NCBI GenBank assembly: GCA_008360975.2
Contig: CM039184.1
Location: forward strand, 50,248,797 to 50,312,796
DNA: 64,000 nt
Direction of reading: 5' to 3'
Source: Lichenostomus cassidix
Taxonomy: Eukaryota; Chordata; Aves; Passeriformes; Meliphagidae
Shown: piece after piece, positions 25,836-38,754 of the stretch
Layout of the letters: the number at the start of each line of letters is the position of its first letter
Position numbering within the stretch: position 1 is the first letter of the stretch
Position numbers and translations under genes: made by a program
The notes under the pieces: generated by a model
What the model saw: the letters and a program-made list of their open reading frames with translations, nothing else
Database searches by the model: none
What the model was told of the DNA's origin: nothing

Positions 25836-28800
25836 AAAATAAAGGCAAATTTTTGCATTAAAGTTTGTTTTGTATGCATTAAACTTTGCTTGCATGTTTG
25901 TTATGGGTATCTATCATGTTGGAAAAGTTTTGCCTAGTTCTGAAAGCATTGTTTCCTAAATTAAGTTCCCTGAGAGTCTGACTTTAGAAGAAGCAAAGAA
26001 AAAGTCAATTCTCCAGAAAAAAACAATATGAAGACATCATATGATCCCAGTAATTGATATTTCCCTAACGATTACATAGCTACCTAAATTGCAATGAAAT
26101 ACTCCCTGTTCTTTGAACTTCAGTTTAGAAGAGCAGTAATAAAACATTACTTTTAAAGTTTTTTAGCCGAAAATACTAACCTTAAATCAGAAAGGTGAAA
26201 GAAAAAAACCCTCTATACTTTGTTGAGATAGCTGTGCTTGTAAAATCAAAGATTGCATATGTATATACCTAACTTTTCCTTTTAAAATGCAAAAAAGCCT
26301 TCTCCTTTCCAATATCATTAATTATACAGAAAAAATACCCTTAAGATGCTGCCACCTTAGTCCTTTTTCAATCTTGCCTGTATCTAGAAAATAAAAGTGC
26401 TGATTCTGCTGTCATAAAATAATTATAAACTATGACTCACAAAGACAACTTCATGCTTCGACCTATGCCAAATAAGATGTTTTTTAAAAATGCAATTGTT
26501 GATCTTAAGTTGTAGAAAAATGCCTACCTAACAATTTCTAACTCTGTATAGGTAACAGGAAATCATGGTGCAAATCAGACATTAATACATCTCATGGAAA
26601 TCTCTGAGTGTTCATGCTTCTGTAGAGGACAAAAAAAATATTTCTGTGTGTATCTATATTAGCTCCCCCCAGCCCTTGAATATAATTATTCATAATATTG
26701 CTCCAGAAGTAAAACTATTTCCTTTTTTTTTTTTTTTTTATTTTTACTTCATTCCATCTTGCAATTATGTAAATCTTAAGGCCTCCAAACACACTTTAAG
26801 TGTGCTAGTTTTGTGCTGGTAAATAATCTCACATCAATCTTCCTCATGGAAGATGTCTATAAAATGCTCATGATATTAGCAAATACTGATATTTCAAAAT
26901 ACTGATTATTTTAAAAATATAAATAAATTTATATTAAAATATATAATTAGTTTTAAAATAACAGTTTAATTTTTTATTCTTTTTCTAGAGCTGGTTCTTT
27001 TTCTCCCATAAACATTGGAATTGTTTCAAATGAGGCCCTTTCTGCATTTTTTTTCTTGGATATACAGCTAGTTTCCTAGCAAATAGACCTTGATCAGGAA
27101 AACTTTACACCTACACTTTGTAGAAGTATTTCAAACAGTTTTGATTTCTTACTTCTCGGTCTATTTATCATGCTAGTTTGGTAAGAATCTCTCGGATAGT
27201 GTTCTTGAAGTCAATGCTGAATAATAAAGTGAGATTCTATTTTCACATAAATAATCAGTTTTTCCAGCTTAATGTGGGATTTCAAACTTATTGCAACCCA
27301 GGTTTGACTGATGCACGTTGTAAGCATAAGTATTTTTGCCACAAACTTCTTACACCTGAAAATCAACTTTTACAAAACTCAGCTATTTATATGGTAATAT
27401 AATGCTATGGGACACAAACCCCAACCCCCTTTTACTTAATCTTTTTAATTATGTCACGTTAAAAAAAAAAAAAAATAGCTTGCAGTCAGCTTGAAGTTTG
27501 ACGTTTGAAAGCAGAGCTTGTGTGTCTGAAATATTATCTTCTTTCTTCCCTGGTGATAAATAACTGGGTTCATAATAGTTCTCATTCATGACAAAGCTTT
27601 GAAAAAATGAAAATATTTGCTAATAACACTTTTCAAATGGAATCAGGAAATGGGCAGGGATTTTCTTTACAGCTAGCACTGATGGTATAAATCTCTATGA
27701 AGGAATGATCATGCTAACCCCTAGGTATAGATGTCTTAAGATCCTTTAACTGAAGAGGTACATTAAAACTTTTATAAGCAATAAAAACTGTGCATTAATG
27801 ATTTTAGGTTCTGGGAAATTTAAAATTAATTATTTAGGAATATTAAGCATATTTGTGTTTAAGTATAGGTAACAGTCCTTACCTTAAGAAAGAGCAGCTC
27901 TTCGTGACCTTTCAGCAAATTTTACACAAACTGACCAAATGTGTCCTTTAAACAGCTTTTTCTGATGAAATACTGCAGAATTATCTCAACACATTTGTAT
28001 CAGAGTACTTATTCCTGCCTTACTTGGTTTAGGGTGTGTGACATTTCTGCCTTATATATAAAATGGCAAAAACTGGCAAACCAATCTTGAAGTTCGATGT
28101 GCTCCAATCACTAATCTTAGAGTTGGAAGCAAAAATCAGTGTTTTGCTGGCTCTTTTGAATTAACACAACACTTTTTATTCAAAGTGGATTACTATTCAC
28201 TTGGCAGAAAGAAAAAAACACGTACCTGGGTACTGACAAAACAACAGACTACTTTTTGGGCCAAATTTCTGACATTAATTTCTTTCAAATGTTAACAATG
28301 AGAAATAGACTGCACACCACAATGAAGCTAAATGTACTGCCAATTTCTTTTTACTTAAAGGTTATAGAAACTGAATATAATTTTCTCTGGACAGAGAAAT
28401 TGGGTGGAATTAACATAGGCTTTGAAGAGAAGTGACATCTGAAGTAAGTGTTAACTGCAGCACATTCTGCATCTTTCAGGTAAGGACATTACATAAGAGG
28501 AAAAAACACCATCTGTTTGCAGCCAGAAACAATTTCTGACTGTAGATGTCATGAAAACTGGAAAAGTACCTGAACATATCCCTAAGGAATATCATGTATC
28601 TGAAACAAATAATAAAATAAGACAAATGGACTTTGCTGAAATACTAAGTATTGACAACTTCTTTTGGAGTCATTGGGAGATGTAGCTCTCAGAATTCCTG
28701 AAAATAAGATTGATTAAAGAATTAATTAAAACTATGCCAGATTATCATATATAAATCACACTTTTATGATGAAACTTTTTTGTTACTCGGTAGTGGTAAA

Positions 28801-30414
28801 TGAGGCACTTTGTTCTTGAATCATTATTTAGAATTTTTATTATACAATGACAAGGGACAAAAGCATCAACAATCTGTAGACGTCAATAGAAAAAAGTCTG
28901 GTCCAGGAGGTAAGCACTGAAACAGTGTGAGGAACTGACCTATAAACCTCATTATAAAAGGCAAGAAAAAGTCTGTTTCAAATATAAAAATTAAAAACAA
29001 AGATGGTAATCTATTTTCCAATACATAATTACTTTTTAAAAATTTCCTTTATTTTTTAAACTATTTGCAACTGTGTTGAACATGATCATCAAAATATAGA
29101 ACATCTGTCATTGAAAAAAAGATTAAACTGAAGTAAAGTATGAAACAAAATCTTCTTTTCATATTTGATGTCAGCAAAATAATTGCAAATTTACTTTTCC
29201 GTGTTTACAATAAAAGAATTCAGTGATGGATGTTTAAGTTTAATAACCTGCTAAAGCTACTTTCAGCAAGGTTTTGAACTTGACATGAAAATTCTTGGAA
29301 AATTGGAAAATTATACAATTGGGTTATATTTTAGATAAAATAATAGAATTGTATAGAACATCTTTTTCCCACCTGCAGCAGAGAAGGGGAAAAGCAAATC
29401 TGTAGTTGAGATCCCTATAGTTCAAGATACCCAACAGGAAACAGCAGCAATTGTGAAGCAGAAATTGATGGAGTTTATAAAATGCTCAGTGTGGGCTGAC
29501 CACCATCTTTTTTACTAGTTCTGTTTTAGCGTATATTTAGGGTTTTGTTTCTGCATGTTTCTGCATGTGTAATAAATTCAAAATCCCAATGTCAGAAATT
29601 AATATTACATCAGAATAGAAATGAAATAAATATTTTAAAGACGAAGACTCAAGTTTATCAAATTAAAATATGACACAAATTTGGAAGTGCTGCCCTAAGA
29701 ATGCACAGTGAGAACAATTTTAATGGTGTTTTCCCTGAATTAGGAAACAAAATTTTCCTTCTTTAAAATGTCCAATGCTTATTAAAATTCTACCTTGATT
29801 ATAAAAGTGGTGTATGATGTTCAGATGCTACAGTGCTCAACATATTCCTCCATTATCTCATATCAAGCATGGTAAAACAATGATGGTGGGAGAAAAGAGC
29901 ATCTATTGAGCAGCATTTATAACTGAACATGTTTTCTTATAAATAATGGCCAACAGAAAAAACAAACCTTATTATAAATATTCAAGAAAATATGAGGGAA
30001 ATGCGTTGTGCCTGAAACAATGTAAAGACATACAAGAACAACAAATTCACTATCTAGAGATCTGCTGATGAACTTAGGTTTTTTAATTTGCAAATTCATT
30101 ATTTCAAGAGACAGGTCCTAATGTTTTTTAAACATGTGAAAATGAATATTCTGGTATTTAAAAAACAATTAGCTTATTTTTTCACAGAATGATTTTAGAA
30201 TAAGATCTTAGGAACCTTACATATTAACATGAAAGAAAAATCCCACAAATTAAAATATCAAAGCAAAACTATTTTGATGGACCAAAACCATGTTAATTCA
30301 TTAATTCATTCTGGTTATCACATTTTGATGGTTTCCCATTTTCACACTATATTTTTAGGTCATTGTTATGGATTTTTAAAAACTTCTTTAACAATATTTA
30401 ATTTTATCTCACAG
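25836..30414. other. Unique AT-rich non-coding DNA
   Basis: No recognisable gene or mobile element. A T17 run lies at 26723-26739 and an A15 run at 27461-27475. Neither is preceded by a recognisable processed-transcript or LINE body, so they look like simple homopolymers. Confidence 0.65.
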
Positions 30415-30525
30415 AAGTGTAGGGACCACCACATGTCCTTACGTCTTGAAAGAGAAGATTATTCTTGTACTTGTGATGGCCCTATAGAAAGTGGATCCAT
30501 GTTTAAAAAAGTAAAACAAAATGTG
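30415..30525 (+). other. Weak candidate internal exon (111 nt, phase 0-0)
   Basis: The stretch is preceded by a pyrimidine-rich tract ending in ATCTCACAG (30406-30414) and followed by GTAGGTAT, so acceptor and donor consensus sites frame an open segment of exactly 37 codons. The peptide is cysteine- and lysine-containing, with DYSCTCDG in the middle. This superficially resembles an EGF-like segment, but too few cysteines are present and EGF exons are normally phase 1-1. The surrounding frame stays open from 30229 to 30543, so the lack of stops inside is not strong evidence. I do not recognise the peptide. Chance is the default explanation; a lineage-specific or lncRNA exon is possible. Confidence 0.2.
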
Positions 30526-33500
30526 GTAGGTATATTCCTTTAACCTGAAGCCAAATCATACACTCAGTGTTGATGTCATGTTGGTGTGTCGTGCTTTATA
30601 GGACTTATGATTCAACCATGAAATTGTGTTTTTACATTCTGGTTTTAAGCTCTGACATTCATGAATTAGTAAATTTTTCTTTTGGATGAGGAGACTACGA
30701 GACAATAACCCTGGATTTTCTAAGACTTTTTATCACATCACATGAAAATTTTCATTTTCATCACAGAAAATGATGAAAAATATTCTTATGACTTTGAGTC
30801 ATAAAAGCAAAGGAGCGATTTCTGAACTTTTTCCAGTAACATTATTCATGCAGGGTGTAAGACATTAGGTTGTGGTACAAAATTCTACTTTACATCTTGG
30901 ACAGATTTCTAAAATATCATTTTGCCTTCTTCATTTAGAAGTACAGCTTACCAAAAATCAATCTAGAGTCTATTTTATGAAACCACAAATGCTCAAATCA
31001 TCATGATTTCTATCTTAGGGACGAAAACATTTTATTCCAGCTGCCAGAATGAATTTTCAATCCCTGCAGATCCTCTTCAGTTCTGCCACTGTGGCAAAGA
31101 AGATGATCTTTATTTAGCTGAAAACAATGGGCTCCCTCTAAAGTACCAGTAAAGCACCAGTAGCAGACTTACCAGTAAAAAAGTATAGAAGGAGAAATGA
31201 AAAAGAAGATTCTACTCGTGCAGGTAAAGAAAATAGGGAAAACACAAAAAGAAAAAAGGAGGGGAAAAAGCTAGTTTTAATCTCCTCCTCTATCAACAAA
31301 AAAATAGATTGCTCATAAAAGAACCAGTCAAAAAAGCTTCTGCATAGGCTTTTTTTGAACAGCAACAACATGCCCCTTGCTCTTCAAGATTATGTTTGCT
31401 AAATCTGATCGTGAAATATTGAATTATTCTATAATAGAAAAGCTTTTTTTAGAAAAGACTGTTTTTATCAAATGAACATAAAAATTCACAAACGAACATA
31501 AAAACTGGGATCAACTTTCATCTCTCTATCAGTCTTGCTATAATTTGCAGAAGCAGAGTAGGTTTTGTCAATAGATTGCAGCATTCACACTTGCTTAACA
31601 CATCCCAGCAAGGGTGGTATGAAAGCCATCATGCTCAGGATGAATAGCTGCAGAGAATGTAGGCCAAGAAAAACCTATTCCATGTTCTTAAAATACCAAA
31701 ATCACAAGAAATTCTTAGGTAACTTGACATGTTCTATTAGTGTAATGTTGGGACACTATTGATAGATATATAGAGAGATAATAAGGTTTGGGGCTAAGGT
31801 ACTTTCTTTAGGCTTTTTGTACTGCAGTAAATTCTCTGAAGCTTTTCCAGTTTTATCTCCACTAATGTCACATACATCATTAAATTTAAAAAAATCAGGG
31901 GAGAAAAAAGGTGATGGATGGTTCTGCTTTAATTGCTAAAGTTCCGGGAATGGAGTAGTTTTCAATTTCAGGTTTTTAAAATGGGGCTCAGGGAGCTTGT
32001 ATTAGATTTTACCTACTTTCTCAGTGTTTAAATAATTCAGTTAATACTTTAATGGAATTTTATGAGACAAATGTATACATATGTGTCAGTAAAATATTTT
32101 AAATGATAAAGCAGGGCTTTATGGTAATTGTTGCTAATTTTGAAAAATAGTCAAGGAGTTCACAGTGTTTCAAGTTAGCTGTATGTGCAATTTCACTACT
32201 ATGAATTCTGCCACGTAACATAAATATTCACTCAATCACTCCAAGATATGTAATGTTAGAGTTATTAAGTGAACACACAAGGTTATAGCTATCAGTCCAA
32301 TTATTACATATTTCTGATAGCAGCTGACAGCTGTAAACATTAATTCTCAATTACCTTTGATTACATAATGTGATGATCTGGACTCAAGTAAGCAAAAGGT
32401 TTTATATGTGGTTTTCAGGAGCTGTTTTGTCTAATGGACTTCTGGTATTTTAGACTCTTTAGAACATTCCTCCATGTGCAACACTGGTATTAAAAGACCA
32501 GAAAGCAGGTGAATTAGGAAAATTGCATGACTTCCCTTAAGCTGGTATTTCGTAAACAAATCAAATAAGTAAGGGCGGGCAAGGAAGTAAAGGAATATAT
32601 TAAGCAATGTGTTCAAAAAATAATATTAAACATATTTTCCCCACCATATCTTTCCTTTGTTCTCTCTTAGCTACTTTGATTTCATATAGTTTAAAAAGCT
32701 TCTAAATGCTGGTTTGTTAAAAGTTATGTTAAATAATCTTTATCATTAAAATCACCATATATAAAATTATTACTATCAACATTGCATTACCGTAAATGTT
32801 TTGCTGTTGATATATGATATTGAATTACATTGTGGCAATTTCAAATATTTATTATATTTTATTGAGTGCTTTTACTTTTAATAGATATATTATTAGGATT
32901 GCTTAACATCTGCTGGTATAAAATATTACAATTAGAATTACTCCACAATGAAAATATTTTTTACTAAACACATCACCACCTACTGTTAGAATTCTAGTAG
33001 CACTTGAAGTAAAATCTTTCAAAAAAGGACAATCACAAAAAATCTACTATACCCTACTTTATTTTACCATATATTGTAACATATGCTGCTTTCAGACAAA
33101 GTATGAACTCCTCCCAATAAACATGTGCTGATGAATGAACAGTATTTTAAACTGATGTGACACTTCTACACAACAGGCATTTCTGTGGCCAAGATTGTTC
33201 TCCAGCCTTTGGAGACAATTCAGCATCTTTATGAGAATACTTAACTAATGAGCCAATAATTTGATGTTCTAGACAAACAATACTTCTTCAAATAGATTAT
33301 ATGTTAATTAGCCAGACAGGTAAAAAAAGGGAGATGTGTGCAGCAATAGGCATGTTAAATGAATGTGCCCAACCACAGAGGATGGAAAATAATTTTGTAG
33401 AAATAGTTTTAGGAGCTGTCATTGTACTTCTATTCTATTATAGACTTCAATGAGAAAATTTTGTGAAGATTTTGTTTGTGATTCCTTTTTGCAATTTTCT

Positions 33501-36500
33501 TTATATGTAATTTTTAAAATGCAAACTGTAACAGAGAAATGCCATTTTCTTTATTTAGTTTTAGAAAACCTGAAATTTGAATTAGATTTCTCTGAAAATT
33601 TCCTTAACCCTTGAACTTGTTCCTCTGATGCCATAAAATGTAGTATTCAGTTAGGATGGAAATAGTGTGATACTTAGTCTACCTCACTAGAAAATAAATA
33701 TGCAGAATTTAAGGACATTTTAATTCTTTCTAAAACCAAAGGAAGACATGGTACATACACAACATTTGCCAAAGTTAAAGAATGAAGATTTTAAGTCCTT
33801 TTCAATGTTTGAAATCCATTTTTTATTCCAGTTTGAGAATACTAAAATAATATGTTTTGTATAAGTATGGAAGTTTTTTTTATAGTCTACAATGTTCTAG
33901 GAAGATATTACCCAAATATGACCTGTCTGGTAATAAGAATAAATTTTCTTCTTGGCATATTATGCAAATTGTCTATTTCATAGATTTTATATAATTTTTA
34001 TTTAATATTTATTATATATAATTTTTTACAATGCACATTGTTCATTGCTGGAGATAAGATGCTAAAGCCTTTCACTCTAATGACTAGCTTTCTTTTGTGA
34101 CTTGACATGTACAAAAAAAATGGTGACTTTAAAAATGTAATCTCTCTTATCATTCCTTCTTTTAATTATAAAAACTCCTACAAAATCTATCACTAGATGG
34201 ATTGGTTATTTAGGGACATTTATTTTTCCTGGCACCAGGTTTCCTTCTGTATCACAGGGAAGGAAATAGGAGGTCTGACTAAGCAACTTGATGGATGTAA
34301 TGAAAACACAACATCTACAAGTGATTAAATGAAATCTTATTTCATGTAAGTAACAAAGGATTAGAAAGCCAATTTCTCTTTTATAAAAGGTTATGTTAAA
34401 GGTTATTCTATTTCTTCAAAAGTCATTCTGAATTCTGCTTGATTTACTCTTTATACTCTGTGCTGCACATCATCTTAACCTTAAGACTTCCATTACTTTC
34501 CACATTCTAGTGTAGCAAGCTCTCCATAAACATAGGTCAAATTCCCCTCATTTACTATGGTATCATTCTGGGAAAATAATGTTGAAATCAGTGAGGTTAC
34601 TTTGTAAACCAAGCTTTTAGAGTGAATATGAGAATGAATAGAATTAATTTGCCTGTAGGCAATGTTTCAAAATAGTTTATACATTTGTATCTGCTTTATT
34701 ATCAAAATCAATTTTGCTAGTATTTCATCTCAAGAATCACGTTATTTATTTTTAGACCATGGTCTTCATTGTAGAATGTGATATGAGCATGTGCCTTCCC
34801 CAAAGATGAAAATTTAACAAATATCCTATCCTTTTCTATGTCCACAACTTGAAGAAGCCACAGTTTTCTGTAAGTGATGTAATAGGATTATAGTAATTGG
34901 ATTGATAAGGCCTGAAGAGTTCACATATTAAGCTTATGTATTTATGTTAAATCTTCTGTTGTTTGTCTTCAGTTAAGGGCAGCTACTGCCCATAAAGCTC
35001 ATAAAACACTATCTTATTTTCTGGACAAAAAACATTTGTAAACAAGGACACTACTGCCCAGGTAGTGCTACAAAAATCACAACTGCAGCAACTGCAAACA
35101 CATCTGAATTTTGTCTACATCTTTTGATCTAATAGTATCATGCCATTAAGTGCTGTATATACAATTAAATGTCATATATGCAGAAAAACTGTAATGTGCT
35201 GATCTCAGAGGAAAACCATGATGAGATAAAAAGGTCTGCGCAAAAAATATAAAAGGTGACAGAGAGTATGCTGGTTAAATACATAGTTTGAAAACTTGTA
35301 CTTCAGGGACTGAAGTGATCCATAACAACATTTAATCAACAAAAGGATTATTTGAGTAATTTCATTGTCTCCTACTCTTTTTCTAATTCCTTCCATCTAT
35401 TTTTCTCTTTATTCATTTGCTCTTTCTTCTTATGTATAAGCTTTAAGTTAGTCTTTAAAAAGATACTTGGAGAGACTGAATTTATTTTCATTTAACCAAA
35501 AGAAGCTGGTTTTGTTGTTTTGAAATCAATATGTAATACCTTTAGGGAGATATTTGCATTCAAGGCTGATAATAAAGTGGGGGATTTTTTGCATTATCAA
35601 TCCTTTTCTTCTTATGGTGCTGAAGATTCACTCCAGAGAACTTGCTAATTCTTATTATTTACCTCTTTCACCACACTCAAAGATCTCCAAAGATAACACT
35701 TATTGCTTCAAATTTGCACAATACCTTTACACAGATGAAATAACTTTGCAGGTAATGAGAACAAACTTACTGTGACAGCGAAATTCTCTGAAATTATGCT
35801 GAAACTGTGTTTTCATTTTTTAATAGACATAATCTTTCTTATAAGAAAGGCCAATACACAGGAAACCTGCTGATAAACATATTGGCAGTTTCTGACTTTT
35901 TATTTTTGAAGAGAATGAAATTATAGGGAAAATGTGGGACGAAGAGCTACAGACAATATGTTGGGAGCATGAGGAGGAAAACATAATTTAGCGTACTATG
36001 AATAACCTATTAAAAATTTATATGTTGAGAAGAATTCATTGTGTCAGATATTTTGTCAGGAACCTTGCATATTTAAAGACATTAATCCTGTTTGCTGATT
36101 CGTTTATTTATTTATAAGCTATTTCAATGTGAAATGCACTGCTGGACCAAGAATTTTAATGCACAGTGGATATCACACCAGGCTTTTACACAGCATTATT
36201 TGCATACTTTTTTTCCATTCTTTTTATGAACGGCATGCTATTGCATTTGTATGGAAGTGTAAGTTCATACATATTTAAACTAAATTCTCTTGGCAGCATA
36301 ATATAGAAGTGTCATTAATCTTATAAATTTCAGTGAGCAAATGACTTGTTTCTCACCTAACAATAGCCATTAACATGGCATCAGCCCAAAATGTGTTTTA
36401 CCTTGAATACTGCTGTAAAGCAACCATCTCAGTCTTCTGAACTGGTACAGAATCCTGAAGATTGATGGAGAGAAATAATAGAAAAAAATTAAGAGGATAG

Positions 36501-38205
36501 CAGAAGTAGCATTCTGAGTGAACACTGCTCCTGTTCTGCTCGAATAGTGTGTTTGAACTCAGGAATTCGCTTAAATACTGACTCTCCTACACAGACATTA
36601 TGTAAGTGGCCAAAAGACAAATGACCAAGGTATTGTTTGAGCAACACCTTTTGAAGGCCCTTATTACTGTCTAGATAGTAAGCAAAAATTTAAGATAGAC
36701 CAATTAAAAAGAAAAAAGCTCTTTAAATTTCTATGCCTACATTGTTACTTTCCCCTGGTAAGTACTTAGGTCTGGTGGATAATACAGTTCAGTACCTCTC
36801 AGTCTGACTAGAGAATATTTTACTGTGTGACATTGTCTGAGAAGCTAATCAGCAGTGACCAGGTCTACTAACTTGGACTGATTCCAGTGCATCTCATTTT
36901 TGTGGGTCTCTCTCTCCCTCTTGGTTAGATCAGAAGGGGATTTAGAAAACAAGTCAGAGTCACTCATTCCTGCAAAAGTACTCAGAGAAAATCTTCCATG
37001 TAAGGCAGAAATTCTTCAGGAATTGTGTTTGTGAATAGGCTGTTATTGAAATATAACAGCTGGAAAATAGTATTTAGTATTCCATCTTCTTTGCTATGTA
37101 AACAAGAATTTTATTTCATCAACCTCACAGAAGCAGCACCATCACCTGTGACTGAATTGTACAAAGGTATAAAACTGAAGCTGTATGCTGGTATATATAA
37201 GCTTTAACACTTAAGAGCATATTTTTAGAAGAATTTCAAGTAGAACCACTTGCATAGTTAAGGCTCCTAAACTGCAACTCTCCTTCTTCTAATGCAGTTG
37301 TTGTGTATGAGTTTTACCACATAACTAAAATTTCCATGTGGCTTCCTGAAAACCTTAGACACCTTCAAGTTTGTGACTGCAGCACCATGACTAGATCCTT
37401 ATTCCAGCATTTACTAAATAATTATTTACTAAGTAATGCTTTGAAGATTCTCAGAACCATTACTGGATGCAGCCATCCCTCTGTGAGGCCAGAGACCAAT
37501 GCTGCATATTTTGGAGTGTTGTGGTTTAGTACCTCTTCATTTTGCTTATGACAATAATAATAATTTCTTTATTTTTTCCCTAATGGTAATCTAAATCCAA
37601 ACAAACTTCTTGAAGATGCATGCCACTATCTCCCTCTCAATTAATTTTTTTATGACCTTTTCTCTTCACTTACTCTTTGAAAGTCTTTAGTTAATCTGAA
37701 ACAGAATTGAATTGAATAGTTCCTATTGTTTTTAAAGGATGTTGAATGTAAACACACTCAGATATACACTTCTGTCCACTTATGACTGCTTTGTAGGTTT
37801 ATAAGGATGTTTATAAGTGTTTTAGAAACATTCTACTCCACTGTTGTTGAAGATGCTGTAGTTCTATCATACTATGGGCATAGGTTAAATGAACTAAAAA
37901 TCTCTTTTCTCTCATATGTGACTCATAAGATAGAAGGAAATGGAAATGACAAAGCTTCTGAAGATCAGGGAAAAAAAAAAAAGAAAAGAAAAGAATTTAT
38001 CTACTTCATAAGGTTCCACACTGCTTCGTGGAAGTCACTGATGATGTCATTACAGATCTTCCTCTGCTCCTGGCCTCCTGTATCACCCACCTGCACAATT
38101 TGTCCTTTTCAGTGTTTTACCTAGTCTACCCAGTTTCAGTTAAAAAGCAGAGTTCTTCTGCTCTAGCTGTTTATTTATAGAGTAAACATATAAACTTTGC
38201 ATAAA
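30526..38205. other. Long unique AT-rich stretch with no gene
   Basis: About 7.7 kb without a recognised gene or mobile element, the longest repeat-free interval in the window. It includes very AT-rich patches (about 32740-32900 and 33970-34030). A homeobox/POU-site-like stretch near 36060-36420 includes an octamer ATTTGCAT at 36198-36205. An A-rich tract lies at 37971-37996. The absence of old repeats could mean constrained sequence or simply chance. Confidence 0.6.
37971..37996. repeat. A-rich simple repeat
   Basis: A12 followed by GAAAAGAAAAGAA forms a short A-rich/GAAAA tract. No retrotransposed body precedes it. Confidence 0.8.
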
Positions 38206-38754
38206 TGAGCTGGTTTTGACTGTTAATTTTCTTCTTGGTAGCTAGTATGGAGACGTGTGCTGGGTTTGTACTGGAAAGTGTTAATAACACGGGGATGTTT
38301 TGGATATTTTTGAGCAGCACTGACACAGAGCCAAGGCCTTTTCTGCTCCTCACCAGGAGCAGGGAGTGGACACAGCTGGAACATCTGACTTAACTGACCA
38401 AAGGAATGTTTCACGTGGTATAGCATCCTGCTCAGCAGTCTAACTGAAAGAAGAAGAAGGAAGGGGGTGATGTTCAGAATAAAGGTGTTTATTTCCCCAA
38501 GCCAATGTTATGGATGATGCAGCCCTGCTTTCCTGGGAATGGCTAAACCTATGGTAAGTGGTGAATGAATTCCTTGTTTTCCTTTGCTCACATGCACAAC
38601 TTTTACTTTACCTGTCAAACTGCCTTTATTTCAACCCAAGTGTTCTCTCACTTTTACTCTCCAACTTTCTCACCCGTCCTGAGGGGTGTGGGGAAGAGGT
38701 GAGGGAGTAAGTGGCTGGATGGTGCTTGGCTCTCAGCTGGGGTTAAACCACAAA
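38206..38754 (+). mobile_element. Avian LTR, plus strand, probably solo
   Basis: The element begins TGAGCTGGTTTTGAC and ends CTGGGGTTAAACCACAAA. It belongs to the same family as 25249-25835 but in the opposite orientation. Shared landmarks are CACAGAGCCAAGGCCTTTTC (near 38326), GAGCAGGGAGTGGACACAGC (near 38358), GTGGTGAATGAATTCCTTG (near 38559) and CTCACTTTTACTCTCCAAC (near 38648). The TATA box and polyadenylation hexamer at the homologous positions are degraded. No clean target duplication is visible, because the 3' flank is A-rich. No internal provirus is attached. Confidence 0.88.

Noticed and set aside
26723..27475. Poly-T and poly-A runs as retropseudogene tails
   Set aside because: No processed gene or LINE body lies beside either run, and no flanking target duplication was seen.
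35554..35775. Possible exon ending at TTGCAG|GTAATGAG near 35752
   Set aside because: The donor looks good, but several weak acceptors are equally possible, the peptide is unrecognised and such donors are expected by chance in 64 kb.
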